Shown: one piece after another, positions 43,559-52,831 of the stretch
Layout of the letters: the number at the start of each line of letters is the position of its first letter
Numbering within the stretch: the first letter of the stretch is position 1
NCBI GenBank assembly: GCA_010909165.1
Contig: MU008182.1
Location: 868,001-932,000, forward strand
Length of the DNA: 64,000 bases
Source: Anthoceros angustus
Taxonomy: Eukaryota > Streptophyta > Anthocerotopsida > Anthocerotales > Anthocerotaceae
Direction of reading: 5' to 3'
Notes under the pieces: generated by a model
Databases searched by the model: none
Seen by the model: the letters and a program-made list of their open reading frames with translations, nothing else
What the model was told of the DNA's origin: nothing
Position numbers and translations under genes: made by a program

Positions 43559-45300
43559 TAGCGTGTACAGAAGATTTGTACCGATGTTTGCCAAGATTGC
43601 TGCCCCATAAACTGATCTCTTGAAGAAGGCGAAGGCTTGGAAGTGGGATGATGAATGTCAGAGGGCATTCGAGTTTCTGAAGTTAAAACTCAGCACTGCC
43701 CCAGTATTGGCAATCTATGATCCAAAGAAGGATATAAAAGTATATACTGATGCGTCAGATATTGCAATTGGAGGAGTGCTCATGCAAGAAAGTAGGCCAG
43801 TGGCTTACAAGTCAAGGAAGCTGCATGAACATGAAAGGAAGTACGCCACTTATGAAAAGGAGATGACTGCTGTCATCAATTGTCTCAAGATATGGAGACA
43901 TTATCTTCTAGGAAGATCTTTTGTGCCGACATGCATAATGTAAGCACGAGCTTCTTTACAAATCAGCTGCGACTAAGCGCAAGACAGGCTAGATGACAAG
44001 ATTTCCTAGCAATGTATGATGTGTCTATCAAGTACAAGCCAGGGAAGGAGAATCTCATGGCAGATGCTTTGAGTCGCAAGCAAAGTTTAAGTTTGATAAC
44101 TGCTTTTACGCCAAAGAGGCCTAAGCTAGCTGCAACACAGATGGTGATTGAGCCAAGGGACACTCACACGCAGATCAAGGAAGCTTATCTGCGAGATCCA
44201 TTAGTACAGGATTGGATCAATGAAGTGGAGCAACCGGGATCTAAGTTTAAGCTTAGAAATGGCTTGTTGATGTTCAAGCAAAACAGGATTGTGATTCCTG
44301 ATTCTCATGTGTTGAGAAGGAAGTTGCTTGCAGAGTGTCATGATGTGCCAAGTGCAGGTCATAGAGGAATTGACCCAACTTATGAGAAGTTGAGAAAGGC
44401 TTTTCTTGGCTGGAATGTACAAGCATACCGTTGAGTATGTTAAGTCTTGTGTAGGTATCGTAGGATAAGGTGGAGCGGACAAATCCATGAGGTTTGTTGC
44501 AACCCCGCCTATTCCAAGTGGGCCTTGGAAAAGTATATCAATGGATTTCATTATGCCATTGCCACCAAGAATGGACACACTATCATGATGTGGTTGATAG
44601 ATTCAAGAAGCAAGCACACTTCATCCCTACGAAGAAGCGAGTGAAAGCTCGAGAAGCATGTATATGTGTTACATGGACGCCTATGCATTGTGAGTGATGA
44701 GATCCCAGTTCTGCGAGTTTTGGCAACTTATGAAGAGCTTAGGAGTGCAATTATGTATGAGCGTACCACCACGATACGGATGGATCAGAGAGGGTGAACA
44801 GAATCCAAGAAGAATACTTACGACACTATGTACAAATGGACCAGCGAGATTGGAGTAATCATCTTGAGGATGCAGAATTTTGTTATAATAACATACATAG
44901 CTCCACGGGCTACACACCTTTTCGGATGATGTAACGAAGCAATGGACGTAGTTTCCATGTTGAATGCTAGCGTGTTGAGACAGCAAGAGAACCACGTGAA
45001 TTCATTGAGCGATTAAGGGCGCATGAAGTTGCTAAGAAGATATTGGCCAAGGCTCGTGAAAGGCAAAAGAAGTTTCTTGAGCGCAAAGAGGCGAGTTTCA
45101 AGTAGGAGACAAGGTGTGGGTGAAATTGAAGAATTTCCCACGCCACAAGGTGACCTCAAAGTTAAGGCCTAAGTATGGAGGACCTTTCGTAGTTCAAGCG
45201 CATTGGAAATGTGGCTTACAAACTACACTTGCCTGAATGGATCTTCTCTCATAATGTGTTTCATGTCTCTTTGCTGAAACCATTTGTGATTTCGAAGAGA
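43559..45300 (+). pseudogene. Gypsy RNase H and integrase remnant
   Basis: Continues the interrupted gene: ASVYRRFVPMFAKIAAP, then RNase H (43620-43943: YTDASDIAIGGVLMQE, YEKEMTAVI), integrase zinc-binding part (44012-44434: ECHDVPSAGHRGIDPTYEK) and decayed core. The tail near 45240-45500 (HNVFHVSLLKPF, then EIVE...SWMISRYRRS) resembles the end of chromovirus integrases, but the chromodomain is too eroded to be sure. Frameshifts occur at 43940, 44430 and further on. Confidence 0.85.
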
Positions 45301-45530
45301 ATGAAGATATGAGCAGGAAGGATTATGTCATCACAGTTCAACACAATCATAGTGCGGAGATTGTTGAATTCTGGCGAGAGAGAAGCTTTCTCGTGGTAAT
45401 GTACCGAGTATCCGTAAGGCTTCGTGGTTATGCGATCATGCAGGTTTCACTTGAAGATGTGCAACAAGGATCATGGATGATCTCGCGTTACCGGAGGTCA
45501 TTGAGGACAATGACATCTTCCAGTGGGGAG

Positions 45531-46145
45531 AGAAATGCGGCTGGTGAAAATAAGGTAGAAAGGTGAAAAGTTGAAAAGGGTAAAAAAACTAAGTTAGTAG
45601 CTGCCTTGTTAAGAAGATGCATGTGTTGCATGCTTCATGCAATCTCTTGTTAGAGAGGAATTGCTACGACCACAAATGAAGAGCTGCCTAGAGAGGACTC
45701 TTAGTGATTAGTGGTGCATAAGAATCCCTAGATTTAATGCCTAGTTAAGGTCAGTGCGGGATATATAAGGGCTAGAGCAAGGGCTTTGAGGAACAAGTTA
45801 CAAGTTACTCACTCTTTGAGAGAGCAGTGAAAGCTGCAAGCCTTGTGTTGAGAGAGCCGTGGAGAGCTAGCTAGTGAGCTTGTCATGGAATCAAGGGCAG
45901 TAGCTAGTTGGGCGTAGATAGCCAGATTCCATCGTTGTATTCTTGCAATAAAGAGCAGTACCTCGAGGAGGTGGCCTGCGAGTCGTCAGTGGATTGCGGG
46001 CTACTTGGAGCCTAGTGCTGTGTTGTGAGGTTGAGAGCGTTGAGAATTGTGCAAGTCTCTCGTGGAGTGAATTGGCGAGGTCTTAGACCGTTGGGAAGCC
46101 AGCACTTGTCGCTTCCTTACTGGCTGCGCAGTGAGGGCTGTTACT
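45531..46145 (+). repeat. Gypsy 3' LTR
   Basis: Begins AGAAATGCGGCTGGTG after a purine-rich tract (agtggggag) and ends GTTACT directly before the CCTAC duplication. It aligns to the 5' LTR with many small indels. Confidence 0.88.
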
Positions 46146-46338
46146 CCTACGGTATTATAGTTAAATAAAATAAACGAAAATAAACTACTTTATGTATACA
46201 ATTGGGTGGCAAGTCCGGGAGCATTCTTGATGCTCAAGAGGTATTAAATGCGTTGCCTAAACGAGTTGTTGTCCTCTCAAGAAGAGGGTGACGAAGTCTT
46301 GGATCTGAGCAAAGGATGAGAGAGGAAACCGTCAAAAT

Positions 46339-46934
46339 AGTAACACCGCTCACTGCGCAGCTAGTAAGGAAGCGACAAGTGCTGGCTTCCCAGCGGCCTA
46401 AGACCTCGCCAATTCACTCCACGAGAGACTTGCACAATTCTCAACGCTCTCAACCTCACAACACAGCACTAGGCTCGACGTCCATCGACGATCAGGCCAC
46501 CGAGGTGCCGCTTTATTGCAAGAATACAACCATGGAATCTAGCTATCTACTCAACCTAAGCACGCCTCTTGATTCCATGACAAGCTCACTAGCTAGCTCT
46601 CCACAGCCTCTCTCAACACAGGCTTGCCAAGACACTTGCTCGCTTCTCTCAAAGAGTGAGTAACTTGTAACTTGTTCCTCAAAGCCCGGTCAGAGTTCTT
46701 ATATATCCCGCAATGACCTTAACTAGGCAGCTGTTAAATCTAGGGATTCTTAGCACCACTAATCACTAAGAGTCCTCTCTAGCAGCTCTTCATTTGTGGT
46801 TGTAGCAATTCCTCTAACAAGAGATTGCATGAAGCATGCAACACATGCATCTTCTTAACAGGGCAGCTACTAACTTAACTTTTTACTTTTTTCAATTTTT
46901 CACCTTTCTATCTTATTTCATCAGTGCCGTTACT
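46339..46934 (-). repeat. Solo LTR of the gypsy family
   Basis: Inverted relative to the complete element: AGTAAC...GTTACT with a 5-bp target duplication AAAAT (46334-46338 and 46935-46939). No internal sequence remains, the usual product of LTR-LTR recombination. It independently confirms the family's exact termini. It stops about 45 bp from a tRNA gene. Confidence 0.93.
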
Positions 46935-46983
46935 AAAATTGCTTATGCTCATAAAGGAAAAAAAAGTGTTGGTCGTACGTCTA

Positions 46984-47065
46984 TGGCTTCGCCCGGACTT
47001 CAGCACTTCAACCGGAGACCTTCAGTGTGTTAGACTGACGTGATAGCCAACTACACCACGAAACC
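46984..47065 (-). tRNA. tRNA-Val(AAC), probably a pseudogene
   Basis: Minus-strand cloverleaf: acceptor stem GGTTTCG pairs with CGAAGCC, the D arm reads TGGTGTAGTTGG, the anticodon arm AGTCTAACACACT with anticodon AAC. The T arm should read CCGGTTCGAACCCGGG but instead reads CCGGTTGAAGTGCTGAAGTCCGGG, an insertion of about 8 bases in the loop, giving 82 nt instead of 74. Promoter box A is intact and box B is destroyed, so transcription is doubtful. A solo gypsy LTR ends 45 bp from its 3' side. Confidence 0.82.
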
Positions 47066-47686
47066 GGTGGCTGATGACTTCGTTCGTTTTCAGTAGTGTA
47101 CTCTTTTCAATTGTGGGGCGACGTCTCTGCCCAGGATGCTGTGTAAGAAGAGCGATGATCTCGTGGGACTCGCCCGACACCATCGCCGGGCAGCTGGAAT
47201 ACGACGCACTTTTCTCGACCGCGCACCGACCGAACTGCCCAGTTATGGCAGAAGCATGCATCACCACGCAAGCAGAGTCAAGCAGGCTATTTCACCTTGG
47301 GCGTGGGTGCCCGTGTATGGCATTTCTTTGGCCATATTGTACGTCAGAGCGAGGGAAAACAATCCCAGATGCTCTGAAATGCTATGCAGCTCGTTGAAAC
47401 CCCTTAAGTGCACTGGTCTCGACCGGATCAGAAGACTCCTTGTAGATGAAGGCAAAGTGAGGGCGATGCGCTGGCTGAGGACAACCCTCAAATTCTCATC
47501 TCCGCATGCAATATCAGCAGGGTAAGCAGAAGGTTACGTACCTAGACTGCGTTCAAGGGGCTTCATAAACAAGGAGTTTGGTGTTCGCTGTGTGCTGAAA
47601 GGCGGTGCTGGGACTAAAAGGTCGCATGCATGCTTTCGTAGAGGGGAGCCTGCAACGTGTGGTTCATGGGATCATAGTATTTTGCC
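47066..47686. other. Intergenic region, no gene seen
   Basis: Overlapping frames on both strands (for example 129 codons at 47136) with no family resemblance. It includes the 3' flank of the next PPR gene. Confidence 0.45.
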
Positions 47687-50335
47687 TTATGTCGAACGTG
47701 CCATGGTATCCCCAACCAGAAAGCTGTGCACCAGTCCGTCCATGTCGGTCCACCAGCTCTGGCCTGGCTGCTTCCTTGCCCCATTTCCTTGTCTCCACGA
47801 ATGCATCTCCTGTGCCTGCTCCCACATTTGAGAACTGGTGTATATGTTCGACATCAACACATAAGCTGAGGGATCATGCTTGTCGATGGAGACTGCTCCG
47901 TGAAAAGCATGCCGTCCCACCTCCACGTTGCTCCACTTTTGACAAGCACCCAAAAGAGTGCGCCAAACTGCAGCATCCGGCAGTGCAGGCATCGTCTTTA
48001 TCAAGGTTAGCGCCTCATCCAGTTGACCTGCACGGCCCAGGAGATCCACCATGCACGTGTAGTGCTCTACTGTGGGACTGATGCCGTAGGTTTTGCTCAT
48101 AGTGTCAAAGTATTCTCGCCCCTCGTTCACTAGACCCGTATGACTGCAAACGGTTAGGACATGGAGGAATGTGACGCCAGCTGGCTGTATGCCATCCTCT
48201 CTCATTCTGTGAAACAAGTCAAATACAGCTTCACAGTCGCCTTCCCGAGCGTAGCCTGCAATCAGAGCATTCCAGGCAACATCATCTCTATGGGACAAAG
48301 CCTCAAACACCTGCTGTGCATGAACCATGCTACCACATTTTCCATACATGCTTATCAAACTGTCAGCTACAAGCACATCATCTTGGAGCCCTCGCTCTTT
48401 AATCTGCTTGTGAAGCTCTTGTCCCAGATGCAAAGCTGCGACATGCGCACATGCCTGTAGCAGGCACACAAACGTCACGCAATCAGGTGCAGCCACACCT
48501 TCTTCTTGCATAGCCCTGTAAAGGCCAAGGGCTTCCTGCCCCATGCCCTGCTGGGAATAGCCCGCTATCAAAGCATTCCAGGTCACCACATCTTTCTCAG
48601 CAAGTCCATCAAACACACCCTGGGCATCCCCTAGGCTGCCGCACTTTGCATACATGTTTACCAAGCTGTTGGCCACAAAGGCATCAGCCTCAAGTCCTCC
48701 TTCTCTAATTTGTGTATGCACCTGCCTCCCGTTCTCCAAAGACTGGGTGCCCAAACTCGCACATGCCTGCAGAAGGCAAACAAAAGTCACCGAATCGGGA
48801 ACAGCCACACCCTCTCCTTGCATAGCACTGTAAAGATAAAGGGCTTCCTGGCCCATCCCCTCCTGGCAATACCCTGCTATCAGACAAGTCCATGTCACCA
48901 CATCTTTCTGACCAAGTCCATCAAACACTCTCTGAGCGTCTTCCATGCTGCCACACTTTGCATACATGTTAACCAAACTGCTTCCTACCAACAAATCGCT
49001 GTGAAGCCCTTGTTCCCTGATCTGTGCATGAAGCTGCCTTCCGGTCTCCAAAGCTGATGTACCCACGATTGAACATGCCTGCAGAAGGCACACAAACGTC
49101 ACAGCATTTGGTGCAGCCATGCCTTCTTCTTGCATAGCCCTATAAAGATGAAGGGCTTCCAGTCCCATGCTCTGCTGGGTGTATCCTGCTATCATGGCAC
49201 TCCATGTCACCACAGTTTTCTGACCTAGTCCATCAAACAAGGCCCGAGCATCCTCCACACTGCCACACTTTGCATACATGTCTACCAAACTGCTAGCTAC
49301 AAACACATCAACCTGCAGTCCTCGTTCTCTAATTTCTGCATGAAGCTGCTTCCCCTTCTCCAAAGCTGACGGGCCCACACTCGCACATGCCTGCAGGACA
49401 GACAAAAATGTAACAGAGTTGGGTACGACCATACCTTCTGCTTCCATAGCCTTGTAGAGATTCAGTGCTTGCTGCCCCATGCCGCGCTGAGAATATGCTG
49501 CTATCATGGCACTCCATGTCACCACATCCTTCCTAGGGAGCCTATCAAACACTCTTCGAGCGTCCTCCAAGCTGCCACACTTGGCATACATGTCCACCAA
49601 GCAACTAGTGACAAACAAATCCGGCTCAACTTCAATGGCCAACATATCAGCATGCACCTGCTGACCAGATTTCAAGTCTCCTCCCCTTGCACACGCCTGA
49701 AGTGCTGCTACAACCACATGCCCGTCTGGCTTCACACTTGACCTCCGCATCTGCTGATACAACTGTATTGCCTGCTTTTCTTGTCCGTGTTTAACATGCG
49801 CTGAAATTATGGCAGACCACGTGAACGCATCAGGTTTGGCCACCAGAGAGAACGCATCAACAGCTTCTTGCAATATGCCATAAGACGAATACATTCGCAG
49901 GATGTGGTTGCACAAGAACGTGTCCGACTCATAGCCCTTCTTCAATGTAAGGGCATGAACACGGCGACCCAGGGGCAGATCCCTCTTAGCCACACATTCT
50001 CTTAACACCGTACAAAAGAGATGTTTCGACACATGAAAGTCTGTACGCACTAGGACTCCCAAACACTCAACGGCCTCACCAAGCTCCCCTTGCTGACATA
50101 GCCTTCTCACGGTTTCAGCAGTGACGTCCCCCGGGTGGTCACAATCGGCCCGGGCCCGCACGGTCCAGCTGAATGTCCGGGAACCACGACCCATCTCCAT
50201 ATCAAGAGCAGCCAGCTGCGGATCCACTGAAGCTGGCTCATAGACCCCTTGGAACTCCCCGTTCCGCAAAGCATGGCATTGCAGAAGACTTCTGTGCGAC
50301 CACCCTCGCTGGACGATCCTCCTCCAGCAAACCAT
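47687..50335 (-). CDS. PLS-class PPR protein with E motifs, no DYW domain
   Basis: 882 aa, intronless, from ATG 50335. Six P motifs with intervening L and S motifs; the inner P-L-S units of about 102 aa are highly alike (VVTWNALIAGYSQQGMGQEA, LLQACA, VNMYAKCGSLGDA). E motifs (VWRTLLGACQKWSNVEVGRH) and a PG box (KQPGQSWWTD) end the protein 14 residues later, so it lacks the deaminase domain. A presequence-like start (MAVCRSTATLGRASAHLNS) lies upstream at 50466 in another frame, suggesting a 5' frameshift or an undetected splice; an internal MEMG start (50200) is also conserved with its paralogues. An organellar RNA editing or processing factor is inferred. Confidence 0.87.
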   Translation of the reverse strand: MVCWRRIVQRGWSHRSLLQCHALRNGEFQGVYEPASVDPQLAALDMEMGRGSRTFSWTVRARADCDHPGDVTAETVRRLCQQGELGEAVECLGVLVRTDFHVSKHLFCTVLRECVAKRDLPLGRRVHALTLKKGYESDTFLCNHILRMYSSYGILQEAVDAFSLVAKPDAFTWSAIISAHVKHGQEKQAIQLYQQMRRSSVKPDGHVVVAALQACARGGDLKSGQQVHADMLAIEVEPDLFVTSCLVDMYAKCGSLEDARRVFDRLPRKDVVTWSAMIAAYSQRGMGQQALNLYKAMEAEGMVVPNSVTFLSVLQACASVGPSALEKGKQLHAEIRERGLQVDVFVASSLVDMYAKCGSVEDARALFDGLGQKTVVTWSAMIAGYTQQSMGLEALHLYRAMQEEGMAAPNAVTFVCLLQACSIVGTSALETGRQLHAQIREQGLHSDLLVGSSLVNMYAKCGSMEDAQRVFDGLGQKDVVTWTCLIAGYCQEGMGQEALYLYSAMQGEGVAVPDSVTFVCLLQACASLGTQSLENGRQVHTQIREGGLEADAFVANSLVNMYAKCGSLGDAQGVFDGLAEKDVVTWNALIAGYSQQGMGQEALGLYRAMQEEGVAAPDCVTFVCLLQACAHVAALHLGQELHKQIKERGLQDDVLVADSLISMYGKCGSMVHAQQVFEALSHRDDVAWNALIAGYAREGDCEAVFDLFHRMREDGIQPAGVTFLHVLTVCSHTGLVNEGREYFDTMSKTYGISPTVEHYTCMVDLLGRAGQLDEALTLIKTMPALPDAAVWRTLLGACQKWSNVEVGRHAFHGAVSIDKHDPSAYVLMSNIYTSSQMWEQAQEMHSWRQGNGARKQPGQSWWTDMDGLVHSFLVGDTMARST

Positions 50336-50899
50336 CCTCTTTCACAAGCTACTTTCCTTACAACGGTGCTGCCCCTCGGGGCTCCCTTGTTCACCGACGG
50401 TTCGTACCTTGAATTCAGGTGAGCAGAAGCTCTCCCTAGAGTAGCTGTTGACCTGCACACAGCCATGGCTCACACGAACATGCCCTGAACCTACGAACAG
50501 GAACACGATTTAGCTTCTATCGCACAAGAACGACCTGTAGGACATCAGCCAGACCAGTGGTTGGACAAAGCTAGCACCGCAGGCTTGATTCAAAGGAGGA
50601 TGCCACGGGCTAACAATCCACGTACATATGCACCCAACAAGTTCTCCGGAACTTGTTGGGTTCACCATGACAGGCTTGCTTTGTTCCAAGTTTAAGAACT
50701 TAGCATTGTCATAATCTCTCGCACGGGAATAACCCAAGTTGACAATCAAGATCCTCGTCCAAGCCTTCTCTTCGAGCGGCTAGGTAGTTCTCGGGGCTGA
50801 TAATCGTATCTACCAATATTCCATATCCGTAGCTGCGACAGAAATGGAAAAACGAAGCCTCTAACACTGCCCCAAAGGTTCTGGTGTTATTGAACGGAG
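50336..50899. promoter_or_regulatory. Divergent intergenic region of a PPR gene and TRM13
   Basis: The only space between two genes transcribed away from each other, so both promoters must lie here or nearby. Its left 130 bp hold the out-of-frame presequence of the PPR gene. No clear TATA box or telo-box is seen. Confidence 0.4.
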
Positions 50900-52287
50900 A
50901 TGGAGATGGGCTCGAGACAGCGATGTGGGAAATGGCTGCCTTCCAAGCGAAGATCGTGTGCCAGTTGGGCACTACCTTCCCAGCAGTTTTGCGGTAATCA
51001 CCAAGAGTCAGATACACACTTGAGGGTGGCCTGCCCGCTGGATCCATCTCAGTAAGTCAGCTTCCGTCCAGTCAGTGGTTTGTCAAGGTTGCCATGCTTG
51101 GCTTGACGCGGACTGATGTCTGGCTATCTGTTTGCAGCACAATTTTGCAAGCCGAGGTGGAGGCCCACGCAAAGAAATGTAACGTGGCCAAGCAGCAGCA
51201 ACGTTTTGATGATCTAGAGTATTTTCGCAAGGCGGTTAATGCCGGGAGTGATGATGAGGGACAGCTTGTGACAGCGGGAGGGAAGAGGGCAGCTGTGGCC
51301 GAATTGAGTGAGGATGCATTTGGGGAGTTGGTGAGGAGAATCAAGGCTGCTTCTGACACGCAGTGCCAGGAGTCCCTGGAGGAGAGTATTTCGGCACCGG
51401 AAGTGTGCAACAGATGGGCTGAGCGAGACAGAAGGTTACCATTCCAGGAGAAACATGTGGTGCAACAGGCTTCCATTTTAGGGAACCTGGAGGAGTTTGG
51501 GCTTCTGGAAACATCTGGAAGGACGTGTTACGTGGAGTTCGGCGCTGGGAGAGGGTATTTGTCGCACATGTTGTGTGACTGCTATGGGGTTGGTAAGGTT
51601 GTGATGATAGAGCGGAGGTCATACAAGTTCAAGGCGGATAGGACGTTGCGGCAGCAGGCAGGGGTGTCGTTGGACCGTTTGAGAATTGATATTGAGGACC
51701 TTAAGTTGGGAGCTGTTCCAGCCTTGCAGGGCCTGCGTTATGTAGCTGTGAGCAAACACTTGTGTGGGGCAGCCACGGACCTGACTCTCAGGTGCTGCCT
51801 TTCGAAGGATGCCGACACCTTTGGCGAAGAAGTGAGCGATGATGTGAAGAAGGTTTCTGTTCCAGTTCTAATTGGTGTTGGAATTGCCACTTGTTGCCAT
51901 CATTTGTGCAGCTGGAAGTCGTTTGTGAACAAGAGCTTCTTCCTGGAATTGGGTTTCACGAAGGACGAGTTTAGTATGATCACATGGCTCAGCAGCTGGG
52001 CAGCGAGCGGTGATGCTGAGCATGGAGAAGGGGGTTTGCGGCAAGATGTTCCTCTTTCAAATGCTGAACCTTCGGTGCATTCGGCTAATGGGAAGCATAA
52101 GCTCTCTGAGACCATTACGTGCCTCAGTGCAGATCAAAAGAAGGAGTTAGGAATGAAATGCAAGCGGCTGATTGACACCGGAAGACTGAGGTGGCTGAAC
52201 CAGCAGGGAATGCGTTCAAAGCTGGTAAAATACGTGCCAGAGACAATATCCCCGGAAAACACGTTGTTACTGGCGAGAAGGGTGTAA
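50900..52287 (+). CDS. TRM13: tRNA 2'-O-methyltransferase TRM13 (2 exons)
   Basis: Model: join(50900..51051,51138..52287), 433 aa, with an 86-bp intron (donor TCTCA|gtaagt, acceptor tttgcag|CAC) that splits a His codon and keeps the frame. TRM13 methylates the ribose at position 4 of the acceptor stem of certain tRNAs. Exon 1 gives the N-terminal CCCH-type zinc finger (C-x-n-C...FCGNH) and the CHHC-type finger (ACPLDPSH ... HAKKCN), the latter completed by exon 2. Exon 2 gives the methyltransferase core: YVEFGAGRGYLSHML (cofactor loop), VSKHLCGAATDLTLRC and GIATCCHHLC, both typical of the family. Length and order match eukaryotic TRM13. Likely nuclear or cytosolic. It is the only non-PPR gene within the distal PPR array. 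Confidence 0.93.
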
Positions 52288-52831
52288 GCCCTTGAAGGTG
52301 GCAAGCAGGAGGGTCGTTGGGAGTATGGTGGAAACGTAGCTCCAACTCTCTAGACTTTTCCAGGTTCCTTAAAGTACCAGCAACTCCATCAGGGTGGATT
52401 TGGCAAGTAGCCGTTGTGCAGATCTTTGGAGACGAAGAATCTCTTGCACCTGCACCAGTCCAGTTCTCTATCGTTGATCCGTGCACCCCAGAATTTGGAG
52501 AGACTTGGAAATTGGAAGGAAGCTGTTGAGAAAGTACCTTTCCTTAGGTCTGACAGGGAATAGGTGCAACCGCTCTCCTGCCAGCTCAAGTTGCCAAGTC
52601 TGAAAGTGCCGGACGACAATCAAGTTCCCCAGAAGGAGACAATGTTTTGGCTGAAAATGTACGGGAAATGCAGGAAAATCCGGCTTTTCTTGAGGTTATG
52701 TTGCTGTTCGAGCTCTTGAAGGCGGTATCCAGCTCCTTTCCCCTGAAATGCCTGAGCAAGTCCATTTACAGCGGTTGTCATAGTAGTTCTCAACGGAGCA
52801 TTTTCGGTTCTCAAAATGGCAATGGGATTAT
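52288..52831. other. 3' flanks of TRM13 and the next PPR gene
   Basis: The two genes converge here. No additional gene is visible. Confidence 0.5.

Larger units (their letters stand above)
23541..46145 (+). mobile_element. Ty3/gypsy LTR retrotransposon, nested host element
   Basis: Complete ends with target duplication CCTAC (23536-23540 and 46146-46150). LTRs of about 600 bp flank gag, protease, RT, RNase H and integrase in gypsy order on the plus strand. About 17 kb of copia DNA (26542-43553) interrupts it between RT and RNase H, so its own length is about 5.6 kb. Stop codons, frame changes and a damaged protease show it is inactive. A family member remains as an inverted solo LTR at 46.3-46.9 kb. 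Confidence 0.92.

Noticed and set aside
46316-46663. 115-codon frame in the solo LTR
   Set aside because: It lies wholly within the inverted LTR and has no counterpart function in the other LTR copies.
48500-49700. Regularly spaced repeats resembling a CRISPR array
   Set aside because: The roughly 300-bp period is the coding unit of PPR motifs; the window is eukaryotic and there are no short palindromic repeats or unique spacers.
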